Notes under the pieces: generated by a model
What the model saw: only the letters and a program-made list of their open reading frames with translations
What the model was told of the DNA's origin: nothing
Databases searched by the model: none
Source of the DNA: Alphaproteobacteria bacterium
GTDB lineage: Bacteria > Pseudomonadota > Alphaproteobacteria > JAEUKQ01 > JAIBAD01
Reading direction: 5' to 3'
Length of the DNA stretch: 54,613 nt
NCBI GenBank assembly: GCA_019695395.1
Contig: JAIBAD010000006.1
Location: 1 to 54,613, forward strand
Made by a program: the position numbers and the translations under genes
Shown: positions 9,422-17,219 of the stretch, piece by piece
Layout: every line of letters begins with the position of its first letter
Numbering within the stretch: the stretch's first letter is position 1

Positions 9422-9446
9422 AAAGGGACAGATATTCTGTCCCTTT
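9422..9446 (-). terminator. Stem-loop terminator after the KGG-like gene
   Basis: A perfect 11-bp stem (AAAGGGACAGA pairing with TCTGTCCCTTT) closes a 3-base loop. It lies 8 bases past the stop of the gene at 9454-10563, followed on the minus strand by TTAACTTAAT. The U-tract is short but the stem is strong. Confidence 0.75.
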
Positions 9447-9453
9447 TCCTAAA

Positions 9454-10563
9454 TTAAGCATTTTTACTACGGCTAGAACTGGATTTACGTCCATTGCTTT
9501 TGCTTGATGAACGTCCACGGCTAGAGGATGATACATTGTCATGACTATGACGGCCTGCTTCCGCATGACCTTCTGGGTCGCCGTGCCATCCACGTCCTGA
9601 ACCATTTGATGAGGTGCTTCTACGGCGACGACTGTTGCTACTACTGCCGCTATTATCTTCATCGTCACTCCTAAATCTGCCTTGTTCATCACGTGTACGG
9701 CGTGATTGACTACGACCATTCGAACGGGCAGAACGAGAACGGCTTGAGCGACGATCATTATCATCTTCATCGTCATCATAACCACGACCACCACGACTTT
9801 GGCGTCCTGCTTCGGCATGACCTTCTGGGTCACCAAACCAGCCACGTCCCGAACCAGAAGAACTTCTGCGCCCACTATTAGAGGAAGAACTGCTGCGTCC
9901 TCTACGGCTGGATGAACGATCATCATAATCATCATCGTCGTTGTCATGGCTATGACGTCCTGCTTCGGCATGACCTTCTGGGTCACCAAACCAGCCACGT
10001 CCCGAACCAGAAGAACTTCTGCGCCCACTACTAGAGGAGGAACTACTACCTCTACGACTTTGAGAACCATAATCTTCATCATCGTCATCACTCATAAATC
10101 TGCCTTGTTCATCGCGTTCACGATATTGACCACGGCCATTCGAGCGGGTAGAACGATATCTACCGCGGTTTGATGAACCATAATCGTCTTCATCATCATA
10201 ACCACGACCCCCATGACTTTGACGTCCTGCTTCGGCATGACCTTCTGGATCGCCAAACCAACCTTGGCCTCTTCCGGAAGAACTTCTGCGTCCTCTGTTT
10301 GAGCTATAATCACCATCATCATCTTCTTCATATCTTGATTGACGTGATTGTCTGCTTGATCCATAATCTTCATCATCACCATATTCGTCGTCATCATACA
10401 TATCTTCTTGTGAATCATACTCATCATCGCTCATGAATCTACCTTGTTCATCACGTTCGCGATATTGACTACGACGACCACTTGTGCGTGATGTGTAATT
10501 ATCATCGTCATCATCACCTCGACGGCGTTCAGAATAAGGTGAATTTTGGTTAGAATTTGACAT
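9454..10563 (-). CDS. Low-complexity KGG-like stress protein with internal repeats
   Basis: This 369-residue hydrophilic protein is built of Ser/Arg/Gly/Asp runs between repeated blocks: four copies of G-W-(F/H)-G-D-P-E-G-H-A-E-A-G-R and three of R-D-E-Q-G-R-F-(M/R)-S-D-D. The GDPEGHAEAGR block resembles the KGG/con-10 stress motif of small general-stress proteins, here multiplied inside one long chain. It is probably disordered, and function is unknown. The start is well supported by TAAGGAGG 6 bases before ATG 10563. The skewed composition opens long frames on both strands here, which are not genes. It is one of the stress-type genes around ku-ligD, which suggests stress induction. Confidence 0.85.
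   Translation of the reverse strand: MSNSNQNSPYSERRRGDDDDDNYTSRTSGRRSQYRERDEQGRFMSDDEYDSQEDMYDDDEYGDDEDYGSSRQSRQSRYEEDDDGDYSSNRGRRSSSGRGQGWFGDPEGHAEAGRQSHGGRGYDDEDDYGSSNRGRYRSTRSNGRGQYRERDEQGRFMSDDDDEDYGSQSRRGSSSSSSSGRRSSSGSGRGWFGDPEGHAEAGRHSHDNDDDDYDDRSSSRRGRSSSSSNSGRRSSSGSGRGWFGDPEGHAEAGRQSRGGRGYDDDEDDNDRRSSRSRSARSNGRSQSRRTRDEQGRFRSDDEDNSGSSSNSRRRRSTSSNGSGRGWHGDPEGHAEAGRHSHDNVSSSSRGRSSSKSNGRKSSSSRSKNA
9803..10030. repeat. 75-bp exact direct repeat, 153-bp period, inside the KGG-like gene
   Basis: Positions 9803-9877 and 9956-10030 are identical base for base, offset by 153 bp (51 codons, in frame). They encode the S-G-R-R-S-S-S-G-S-G-R-G-W-F-G-D-P-E-G-H-A-E-A-G-R-type block. Two more divergent copies lie near 9550-9620 and 10226-10300. 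The exact match implies recent duplication or gene conversion and predicts length variation between strains. Confidence 0.9.
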
Positions 10564-10771
10564 AATGCCTCCTTAACAGCTTATTTTTAATTGAATTTAA
10601 AGGTTATTAAATGAGTTTTTATATGGAGAGATAGTTATAGGAATTTTAGAATCTCTATATAGAATGCTCTATATTTGAACGGTAGCAACGTATATATAAA
10701 ATCGTTGTACTGTGTTTAAGAAAAAAGATAAGGAAAAGATAAATTGATATATAATATTTATAACTGTAAAA

Positions 10772-11455
10772 TTATGCAGTTATTATTTTACAATTTTTGG
10801 AAATTTTATCTGCATAACGTGTTGGTTCAGGAAGACGATATTTAGTTAGACATGCTATTGTTACATTAATAGCTGTTTCATGATCAATATAATGTCCAGA
10901 TGAAATGAATAAAGGTTTTACATTATCTTTACTCCGAAGCACAGTACCAATTTTTTTATTTTTATTTATTAATGGACTTTGTGAACCCTTAATCCAATCA
11001 GGTTCTTGATAAGAACCAATTAATTTTGATTTGGCAACGCCGATGGATGGGATATTTGTAAGAACACCTAAATGGGCAGCTATACCAAGACCACGTGGGT
11101 GGGCAACACCTTGACCATCAACCATAAAGATATCTGGTCTATGAGGTAAATCTTTTAAAGCTTCTAAAATTACAGGTATTTCCCGAAAAGATAAAAATCC
11201 AGGGACATATGGTATAGTAGTTGGAAGATGTTTAATGATTGTTTGAATAGGTTTTAATTGATCCAAGGTCATTGTGACAATGACTGCATAACTAAGATTG
11301 TTGGTAAGATCGTAGCTTACATCGATACCAGCAATTAAATTTAAATTGGCAAAGTTATTTTCTAGGCGTACTTTGTTGGCCAGTTGCTTTTGAATTGATG
11401 CAGCTTCCTTTAAATTATCCGGCCATTTTATAGATTGGCTGTTAATATTAAACAT
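10772..11455 (-). CDS. nfi: Endonuclease V
   Basis: This 227-residue enzyme nicks DNA at the second phosphodiester 3' of deoxyinosine and starts repair of deaminated adenine. The family signature is complete: Asp45 in A-G-I-D-V-S-Y, the wedge and catalytic Glu in Y-V-P-G-F-L-S-F-R-E, and the D-G-Q-G-V-A-H-P-R-G-L-G loop. Length is normal for the family. It lies in the DNA-protection block with ku, ligD and dps but is a separate transcription unit, with about 200 bases of AT-rich DNA between it and the KGG-like gene and 30 bases to the gene upstream. Confidence 0.95.
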   Translation of the reverse strand: MFNINSQSIKWPDNLKEAASIQKQLANKVRLENNFANLNLIAGIDVSYDLTNNLSYAVIVTMTLDQLKPIQTIIKHLPTTIPYVPGFLSFREIPVILEALKDLPHRPDIFMVDGQGVAHPRGLGIAAHLGVLTNIPSIGVAKSKLIGSYQEPDWIKGSQSPLINKNKKIGTVLRSKDNVKPLFISSGHYIDHETAINVTIACLTKYRLPEPTRYADKISKNCKIITA

Positions 11456-11485
11456 AGTATTGGTTTTAAAAATAACGAAATGTTA

Positions 11486-11887
11486 TTAGATTTTGTTGTT
11501 TTTATCTGGCAGGCTAGAAGTATTAATTGAAAAAGAAAAACATTGATATCCTTTTTCATGACTAAAATTTTTTAATTCTGCTTGGTATGCGTCATTGGTT
11601 TTAAATTTTGCACATAATTTATAATTAAAATTATTAACAATTTCATAATCAATCATATAGTTGCGATTATTGTTTGTATAACGGTTAATTTCCCAAATAT
11701 CTTGGGGTAGTTTTTTTTCTTTGTTATAAAAATCTTGAATAGAATTTCTTACTTTAATCATATTATAGACAATATCCCCATCATGGACAGAATCTGTTTG
11801 ACCAGGAAATCCTACAATAAAAAAAGCAATTAAACAGCTTGTAAAAATAAGGATAAAAATAAGAATAAGAATATAACGAGGTTTCAT
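11486..11887 (-). CDS. Small membrane-anchored protein paired with a DUF5671 protein
   Basis: I place the start at ATG 11887 (M-K-P-R-Y-I-L); an in-frame TTG at 11902 would overlap the upstream gene by 14 bases. The 133-residue product has one N-terminal membrane helix (about residues 4-26, I/L/F-rich) and a short outside domain. That domain has a pilin-like helix, D-I-V-Y-N-M-I-K-V-R-N-S-I-Q-D-F-Y, followed by K-L-P-Q-D, and two cysteines (C-A-K-F and Y-Q-C-F-S). Proteins of this shape commonly sit next to DUF5671 membrane proteins, which suggests a two-protein membrane unit. Function is unknown. Confidence 0.7.
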   Translation of the reverse strand: MKPRYILILIFILIFTSCLIAFFIVGFPGQTDSVHDGDIVYNMIKVRNSIQDFYNKEKKLPQDIWEINRYTNNNRNYMIDYEIVNNFNYKLCAKFKTNDAYQAELKNFSHEKGYQCFSFSINTSSLPDKNNKI

Positions 11888-11888
11888 T

Positions 11889-12500
11889 TTATCGTAAATC
11901 AATCACACGTTTAATAGCTTTTAAACTTAAATAAAAATATAAAAATGCTATTCCTGAAAAGAGGAAAGTTATAAGCAATTTTATGAAATCTTGAATACGA
12001 TTATCACCAAATAACACTGCATAAACAATTCCACATACTGTTCCAATACCAATGACAGCAGCAATAAACAAAGTTAAATAGATTATTTTGATACGTGAGG
12101 AATCAAATATAAACTGTCTTTTTACAGCAATATAATTGGTAAAAAAATAAAACGGAATAGAGGTGATGATAATGGATATATTCCATTTAATATTTTCCAA
12201 AGAGGAAAAACCCGTTTCAAAAATATAATCAACCATATCGTAACATAGATCAGTTGTATTATAAATGATAAGATATAGGGTTAAAAATATGAAAGCGTTT
12301 AAGGCAAATCCACCAAAACTGGATTTAATTGAATATTTAGGAACAGCAATTTTTGCTGATACTTGATAAAATTTATTATATTCAGATTGAATAATATCTT
12401 CTGGCCAACCAGCTTCTTTTAATAAAACTTGCTGTTCATCCCATTTAAGGCCATTATTTGTGGCACGAATAATAAAATCTTCTAATGTTAATTTATTCAT
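11889..12500 (-). CDS. DUF5671-type four-helix membrane protein
   Basis: A 203-residue protein. Residues 1-45 form a soluble helical head (F-I-I-R-A-T-N-N-G-L...W-D-E-Q-Q-V-L-L-K-E-A-G-W-P-E-D-I-I) that resembles small helical binding modules found in front of such domains. After that come four membrane helices with the DUF5671 look: R-I-K-I-I-Y-L-T-L-F-I-A-A in the middle and L-L-I-T-F-L-F-S-G-I-A-F-L-Y-F-Y near the end. The stop is one base before the ATG of the partner gene, so the two are translationally coupled. Function is unknown; the pairing is the main clue. Confidence 0.75.
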   Translation of the reverse strand: MNKLTLEDFIIRATNNGLKWDEQQVLLKEAGWPEDIIQSEYNKFYQVSAKIAVPKYSIKSSFGGFALNAFIFLTLYLIIYNTTDLCYDMVDYIFETGFSSLENIKWNISIIITSIPFYFFTNYIAVKRQFIFDSSRIKIIYLTLFIAAVIGIGTVCGIVYAVLFGDNRIQDFIKLLITFLFSGIAFLYFYLSLKAIKRVIDLR

Positions 12501-12700
12501 AAAATATCAATATCATGATTTAAATATTTTTAAAATTAAAAATATTTAAGGATTTATTTTTTATTTTTATATTGTACAGTTAATTTATTATGAAATTTTG
12601 ATTTAATATCATTTTAAAGTATAATGGTATATAGGATCATAGGATCATAAAATATTTTTAATACACGTAAATATTTAAAAAAATAGAGAGGAACTAAATC

Positions 12701-13171
12701 ATGGCACCCCAAAAATCTTCTATAAAGAATACATCATCAAATAATGTTGTTGAGGGGTTATCACGATTATTAGCTGATAGTTATACATTATATCTTAAAA
12801 CACATAACTTTCATTGGAATGTCACAGGTCCTATGTTTAGTATGCTTCATCTTATGTTTGAAACACAATATAATGAATTAGCTTTGGCTGTAGATCTTAT
12901 TGCTGAGCGTATTCGTGCCCTTGGAAGTTATGCACCTGGAACTTATTCTGCCTATAAAAGGCTTTCATCAATCCAAGAAGAAGAAAAATTTCCTTCAGCT
13001 TCTGAAATGATTAAACAACTCATTGATGGGCAAGAGAAAGTAGTTAAAACTGCTTATCAAGTTTTTCCTTCTGCAGAAAAAGCAGGTGACCAGGCAACTA
13101 TGGATCTTTTGACTCAACGAATTCAACTTCATGAAAAAAATGCTTGGATGTTAAAAAGTCTTCTCGCTTAA
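12701..13171 (+). CDS. dps: Dps-type DNA-protecting ferritin
   Basis: This 156-residue protein is a Dps/miniferritin, which assembles into dodecamers, oxidises and stores iron and shields DNA from peroxide. The ferroxidase motif K-T-H-N-F-H-W-N-V-T-G is at about residues 34-44, and the partner site M-F-E-T-Q-Y-N-E-L follows near 54-62. A clear AGAGGAA Shine-Dalgarno precedes the ATG. The 200-base upstream region is AT-rich and carries a tandem AGGATCAT pair near 12633-12648; I see no OxyR- or Fur-like box that I would defend. It converges on uppP across a hairpin at 13180-13199. Confidence 0.95.
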   Translation: MAPQKSSIKNTSSNNVVEGLSRLLADSYTLYLKTHNFHWNVTGPMFSMLHLMFETQYNELALAVDLIAERIRALGSYAPGTYSAYKRLSSIQEEEKFPSASEMIKQLIDGQEKVVKTAYQVFPSAEKAGDQATMDLLTQRIQLHEKNAWMLKSLLA

Positions 13172-13179
13172 TAAAAAGC

Positions 13180-13199
13180 TTCTAAATATTTATTTAGAA
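13180..13199. terminator. Bidirectional hairpin between dps and uppP
   Basis: A perfect 8-bp AT-rich stem (TTCTAAAT / ATTTAGAA) with a 4-base loop lies between two convergent stops. The stem is weak in GC, so termination efficiency is uncertain. Confidence 0.5.
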
Positions 13200-13209
13200 A
13201 ACAGGATTT

Positions 13210-14010
13210 TTAAAATAAAATCCATGCCCACATTAATGTACCAAGTGCAATTCTATACCAACCAAAAGGTGTAAATCCATAATTTTTAACAAAAGATAAT
13301 AATCCTTTAACGACAATAAAAGCAGCGATAAAAGAAAAGAATAATCCGATAATAATATCATACATATTGCTCATATTAAGATCATGCCAATTATCATAAA
13401 ATGTGTAGGTTGTGGCACCTAGCATTGTTGGTATTGCAAGGAAAAAAGAAAACTCTGCTGCAGTTTTTCTTTCTACCCCCAAAAGTAACGCTCCCAAAAT
13501 TGTTGCGCCAGAACGTGAAACGCCAGGGATCATCGCTATAACTTGTGCACACCCAATACTTAAAGATATCCACCAGGGAAAGGCGTGAATTTTATCAAAT
13601 TTAAGTGTATGTATTTTTCTTTCAATAAAAAGAATAGCAATACCACCGATAATAAGTGATGAAGCCACAATTTCAGTTTTGAATAAAAAAGATTTAATAA
13701 AATGTCCAAGTACAACACCAAAAAGTGCAGCTGGAATAAAAGCAATAATTATATTAAAGATAAACTGCCGGGCTTGGGGATCATACGTTGCTTTTAAAAG
13801 AGTTTGCCAAAGAAAATTAAAATAGATAACGCAAACAGCTAAAATAGCACCCAATTGAATGGAAATTTCAAAGCTGCGTCCAGGTGGGGCTTGAAATTTT
13901 AAAAAATCTACTAAAAAAATTAAATGCCCTGTTGAAGAAACAGGAATAAATTCTGTGAGCCCTTCAACAATGCTTAGAATGATGATATCAAATAAATGGT
14001 AAAAATTCAT
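13210..14010 (-). CDS. uppP: Undecaprenyl-diphosphatase
   Basis: This 266-residue multi-pass inner-membrane enzyme dephosphorylates undecaprenyl pyrophosphate to recycle the lipid carrier for peptidoglycan and surface polysaccharides. Both family signatures are present: E-G-L-T-E-F-I-P-V-S-S-T-G-H (residues 16-29) and P-G-V-S-R-S-G-A-T (near 162). Length is normal. Its ATG overlaps the lysR stop (ATGA), so it is translationally coupled to that regulator; the coupling reflects operon packing and does not show that LysR controls it. Confidence 0.95.
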   Translation of the reverse strand: MNFYHLFDIIILSIVEGLTEFIPVSSTGHLIFLVDFLKFQAPPGRSFEISIQLGAILAVCVIYFNFLWQTLLKATYDPQARQFIFNIIIAFIPAALFGVVLGHFIKSFLFKTEIVASSLIIGGIAILFIERKIHTLKFDKIHAFPWWISLSIGCAQVIAMIPGVSRSGATILGALLLGVERKTAAEFSFFLAIPTMLGATTYTFYDNWHDLNMSNMYDIIIGLFFSFIAAFIVVKGLLSFVKNYGFTPFGWYRIALGTLMWAWILF

Positions 14011-14918
14011 AGTGAAAAATTTTTTTTGTTTGGAATAGTTTCATCAATTTCTTTTAAAAGAAAATCTCTAAATACTTGAATTCTTTTGCTGTTACGTAAT
14101 TCTTCAGGATAAACAAAATATGCATGAAATTTAGGCCCCTGAAGTTCAGTTAAAATTGGTATTAAGTTTTTATTATTCATAACTAGATAATCTGGTAGAG
14201 TTGCAATCCCTATACCATTTTCTGTAGCGCGTAAAATAGCATAAATATTATTAACTGTGAAAAAAAGTTTACGAAATTTTCTGGGATTTAAATTTTCTTT
14301 TAGTAACCAATTAACTTCAGGTATAGGAGGTTTCATTCCTTCACCATACCCTATAAGTTTATGCTTTTCTAAATCATCTAAAGTTTTTGGTATGCCATAT
14401 TTTTCGATATAATTATGTGATGCGTAAATAGCCATTTGCAGTGTCATAAGATGTCGTTGAATAAGCCCTGGCTGTTTGGGTGGTGACAATCTAATTGCAA
14501 CATCTGCTTCACGCATCGATAGATCAAGCTCACGATCATCAAGAAGAAGCTCAAGTCTAACGTCCGGGTATATATCAAGAAACTCTTTCATTTTTGGAGT
14601 TAACCAAGTGGATCCGAGAGCCACGGTAGTTGTAACGCGTAACGATCCTTTAGGTTTTTCTTTATTTTCTTTAAGTTGCGTTTCGGTTAAAGCTAATTTA
14701 GTAAAGATTTCATGGCTTGTACGATAAAGAACTTCCCCTTGTTCTGTTAATATAAGCCCACGCGCATGACGATGAAATAAACTTATATTCAGACTATCCT
14801 CTAAAGAACTAATTTGTCGGCTAATAGCTGATTGACTAAGCTTTAAACTATCTGCTGCATGGGTAAAACTTCCAGCTTCAGCTACGGCATGAAAAATACG
14901 TAATTTATCCCAATCCAT
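14007..14918 (-). CDS. LysR-family transcriptional regulator
   Basis: This 303-residue regulator has an N-terminal winged helix-turn-helix (about residues 1-65, with A-E-A-G-S-F-T-H-A-A and L-S-Q-S-A-I-S-R-Q-I) and a LysR substrate-binding domain (about 90-295). It is not recognisable as a specific named member. It lies 17 bases after the trxB stop and overlaps uppP by 4 bases, giving the order trxB-lysR-uppP. A LysR gene directly downstream of trxB recurs in alphaproteobacteria, so a link to redox control is possible but unproven. Confidence 0.88.
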   Translation of the reverse strand: MDWDKLRIFHAVAEAGSFTHAADSLKLSQSAISRQISSLEDSLNISLFHRHARGLILTEQGEVLYRTSHEIFTKLALTETQLKENKEKPKGSLRVTTTVALGSTWLTPKMKEFLDIYPDVRLELLLDDRELDLSMREADVAIRLSPPKQPGLIQRHLMTLQMAIYASHNYIEKYGIPKTLDDLEKHKLIGYGEGMKPPIPEVNWLLKENLNPRKFRKLFFTVNNIYAILRATENGIGIATLPDYLVMNNKNLIPILTELQGPKFHAYFVYPEELRNSKRIQVFRDFLLKEIDETIPNKKNFSL

Positions 14919-14935
14919 TACTTAACCAATAAGTA

Positions 14936-15883
14936 TCAAAGAGAAAGTCGTGCTAAATATTTATCAGCTTCTAAAGCTGCCATACATCCCATGCCTGCAG
15001 CTGTAATAGCTTGACGAAAAATTTTATCTTTAACATCACCTGCGGCAAATATACCTGGTATGGATGTCGCTGTAGAATCCGGTTTCGTTAAAATATAACC
15101 TTCAGAATCCAGATCCAATTGACCATCAAATAATTTTGTTGAAGGTTCATGTCCTATAGCAATAAACACCCCATCTGTATCAATCAAATGGGTATAATTT
15201 GTATGAAGATTTTTGATTTCTAATTGAGATACAGTTAATGGATTTTCTGTACCTTTAACGTCAATAACAACACTATCCCACATAACGTCAATTTTTGGGT
15301 GTTTAAATAATCTCTCTTGAAGTATTTTTTCGGCTCTTAATTGATTGCGGCGGTGAATAAGTATAACTTTAGCAGCATGGTGAGTTAAAAAAAGAGCTTC
15401 TTCAACAGCTGTATTTCCGCCTCCTATAACACAAACCTTTTTATTTTTAAAGAAAAAACCATCACATGTGGCGCATGCAGAGACACCAAATCCTCGGTAT
15501 TTGGTCTCTCCCTCCAGCCCTAACCATTTTGCTTGGGCACCTGTACATATAATTACAGTTTTAGAAGTATAAGAAGTTTGATCATCATCATAACAAATAA
15601 AAGGTTTTTTTGTGAAATCTACTTTCGTAATGATATTATTTATAATTCGTGTTCCTACCTGTAAGGCTTGGGCGCGCATTTGTTCCATAAGCCAAGGTCC
15701 TTGAATAACTTCTGCAAAACCTGGATAATTTTCTACATCTGTTGTAATTGTCATTTGACCCCCGGGTTGTAATCCTTCGAAAAGAAGAGGTGATAATCCT
15801 GCTCGGGCTGCATAAATTGCAGCTGTATAACCGGCTGGGCCAGATCCTATAATGATAATTTTGTTAGATGAAGGATGGGTCAT
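14936..15883 (-). CDS. trxB: Thioredoxin reductase
   Basis: This NADPH-dependent flavoprotein reduces thioredoxin. The ATG at 15883 (M-T-H-P-S-S-N-K-I-I-I-I) gives 315 residues and puts the FAD-binding G-S-G-P-A-G at residues 13-18, as in the family; an upstream GTG at 15895 is less likely. The redox pair is Cys137/Cys140 in A-C-A-T-C-D-G, the NADPH site is G-G-G-N-T-A, and the C-terminal FAD motif is G-I-F-A-A-G-D-V. It diverges from the Lrp-type gene; the shared 130-base region holds a perfect inverted repeat. Confidence 0.96.
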   Translation of the reverse strand: MTHPSSNKIIIIGSGPAGYTAAIYAARAGLSPLLFEGLQPGGQMTITTDVENYPGFAEVIQGPWLMEQMRAQALQVGTRIINNIITKVDFTKKPFICYDDDQTSYTSKTVIICTGAQAKWLGLEGETKYRGFGVSACATCDGFFFKNKKVCVIGGGNTAVEEALFLTHHAAKVILIHRRNQLRAEKILQERLFKHPKIDVMWDSVVIDVKGTENPLTVSQLEIKNLHTNYTHLIDTDGVFIAIGHEPSTKLFDGQLDLDSEGYILTKPDSTATSIPGIFAAGDVKDKIFRQAITAAGMGCMAALEADKYLARLSL

Positions 15884-15934
15884 GAATAAAATCACTTATA
15901 TGGATAAGAAATAAAAATCTTCTTTTTTATTTTG

Positions 15935-15958
15935 ATCATTGATATAACAATCAATGAT
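15935..15958. promoter_or_regulatory. Putative operator between trxB and the Lrp-type gene
   Basis: ATCATTGAT and ATCAATGAT form a perfect 9-bp inverted repeat around a 6-base spacer. It lies 51 bases from the trxB start and 55 bases from the lrp start, almost exactly midway. A symmetrical site here suits autoregulation by the Lrp/AsnC protein and shared control of trxB; this is inference from position and symmetry. Confidence 0.55.
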
Positions 15959-16013
15959 AATTATGTAAATGTAAATACTATCAGATCAAGCATTATAAAT
16001 AGAGGAGAAATTC

Positions 16014-16532
16014 ATGCATCGTCCACGTCAATTAAAACTTGATCAAGTAGACCTGCAAATTTTAAACGATCTGCAAAACAATGGGCGTATGACCAACGTT
16101 GAACTTGCAGAAAGGGCGGGTATTTCAGCACCTCCTTGTTTACGACGTATTAGAGTATTAGAAGAGAATAATTATATTCTAGGCTATCATGCCCATATTA
16201 ATTCTGAAGCTTTAGGATATGGTGTTACAATTTTTGCTCAAGTTAGTGTTATTAGCCATGCGGAACAGGATTTGAATGCTTTTGAACAATTAGTAAGCTC
16301 ATGGCCCCAAGTTCGAGAATGTTATATGTTAGCAGGTGAAACAGATTTCTTATTAAAAATAGTTGCATCTGATTGGGATTCGTATCAAAGATTTTTAACA
16401 ACTAAATTAACATCGGCACCAAATGTTAAACATGTTAAATCTTCTTTGGCGATTCGTTTAAGTAAATTTTCTCCTGGTATTCCTATAGAATCTCATGAGA
16501 AAATGAATGAAAAAGTTCATCAAAAAATGTAA
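16014..16532 (+). CDS. Lrp/AsnC-family transcriptional regulator
   Basis: This 172-residue protein has an N-terminal helix-turn-helix (L-D-Q-V-D-L-Q-I-L-N-D-L-Q-N-N-G-R-M then V-E-L-A-E-R-A-G-I-S, residues 9-40) and the C-terminal RAM/AsnC effector-binding domain (about 75-150; V-R-E-C-Y-M-L-A-G-E-T-D-F-L-L). Such proteins form octameric rings that sense amino acids. The Shine-Dalgarno AGAGGAGA is strong. The divergent trxB arrangement is common in alphaproteobacteria. The tail after residue 155 is slightly longer than usual. Confidence 0.93.
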   Translation: MHRPRQLKLDQVDLQILNDLQNNGRMTNVELAERAGISAPPCLRRIRVLEENNYILGYHAHINSEALGYGVTIFAQVSVISHAEQDLNAFEQLVSSWPQVRECYMLAGETDFLLKIVASDWDSYQRFLTTKLTSAPNVKHVKSSLAIRLSKFSPGIPIESHEKMNEKVHQKM

Positions 16533-16584
16533 TTTACTTAAAAAATATGATTGTTAATTTTAAAAAAAATTAAATTTATAGATT

Positions 16585-16653
16585 TTATCGTGATATTATC
16601 GCAACATTTATAGAATAATTGTGTTAGAGATGCATTTAGTATAATCACGATAA
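16585..16653. repeat. 10-bp perfect inverted repeat with 49-base spacer
   Basis: TTATCGTGAT at 16585-16594 is exactly complementary to ATCACGATAA at 16644-16653. It lies between the Lrp gene and the ribosomal-protein leader. It could be a pair of protein-binding half-sites in the rpsF promoter region or the closing stem of an RNA; nothing in the spacer decides. Confidence 0.5.
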
Positions 16654-16706
16654 TTTTATATTAAAAATAAAAACTTCTTGTAGGTTTATATTTTTTAAGT
16701 ATATTG

Positions 16707-16783
16707 AAGGCCTAATTTACAACTTCTTTGCTAATTCTTATCGTGGAATAGCGATTTTAAGAATTAGCTAATCTGTAGGCTTT
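16707..16783 (+). promoter_or_regulatory. Structured leader of the rpsF-rpsR-rplI operon
   Basis: Nested complementary arms predict one long hairpin. The outer 8-bp stem pairs 16707-16714 with 16776-16783 (AAGGCCTA/TAGGCTTT, one G-U). The middle 11-bp perfect stem pairs 16730-16740 with 16758-16768 (GCTAATTCTTA/TAAGAATTAGC). A 3-bp inner stem lies around TGGAATAG. It ends 41 bases before the rpsF ATG. S6:S18-binding leaders that autoregulate this operon are known in many bacteria, so an autogenous control element is the natural reading; I could not match it to the known consensus. Confidence 0.6.
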
Positions 16784-16824
16784 TTACGAGCAAAACAGAT
16801 AATAATCCATAAGGAAGATATAAT

Positions 16825-17211
16825 ATGTCATTTTATGAAAATGTTTTTATTGTCCGTCAGGACATGTCACAAGCCCAAGTTGAAGCTTTAGCCGATACTT
16901 TCTCTTCTATTCTTGTTGATCAAGGTGGAAAAGTATTAAAAAGAGAATATTGGGGATTAAAGAATTTAGCATTCCGTATTAAAAAGAATAAGAAAGGTCA
17001 TTATCTTTTTCTTGGTATTGATGCACCATCTCCTGCTGTTGTGGAAATGGAACGTAATATGAGAATTAATGAAGATATTTTGCGTTATCTTACAGTTCAT
17101 GTTCATAAATTAGAAGAAGGGCCAACTGCGATGATGCAAAATCATAATCGGGATAAAGAAGATCATATTTATGAGCATGAAGATGATCTTCGGACAGCTG
17201 TTGAAAATTAA
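16825..17211 (+). CDS. rpsF: 30S ribosomal protein S6
   Basis: A 128-residue S6 protein of the small-subunit platform, which binds 16S rRNA together with S18. The opening [10 protein letters not shown] and the block [18 protein letters not shown] are typical. The charged His/Glu/Asp-rich tail (about 105-128) is a common alphaproteobacterial extension. AAGGAAG lies 7 bases before the ATG. First gene of the conserved rpsF-rpsR-rplI operon. Confidence 0.97.
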   Translation: MSFYENVFIVRQDMSQAQVEALADTFSSILVDQGGKVLKREYWGLKNLAFRIKKNKKGHYLFLGIDAPSPAVVEMERNMRINEDILRYLTVHVHKLEEGPTAMMQNHNRDKEDHIYEHEDDLRTAVEN

Positions 17212-17219
17212 AGGAATGT

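Noticed and set aside
9420-10436. Long open frames on both strands within 9420-10436, including Met/Val-rich and His-rich frames
   Set aside because: They are shadows of the low-complexity Ser/Arg/Asp gene on the minus strand. That gene has the good Shine-Dalgarno and the repeated KGG-like blocks.
10564-10771. Search for an EcfG-type (GGAAC...CGTT) promoter ahead of the KGG-like gene
   Set aside because: No GGAAC-type -35 is visible on the correct strand. A 5-bp CAACG/CGTTG repeat is present but too short to interpret.
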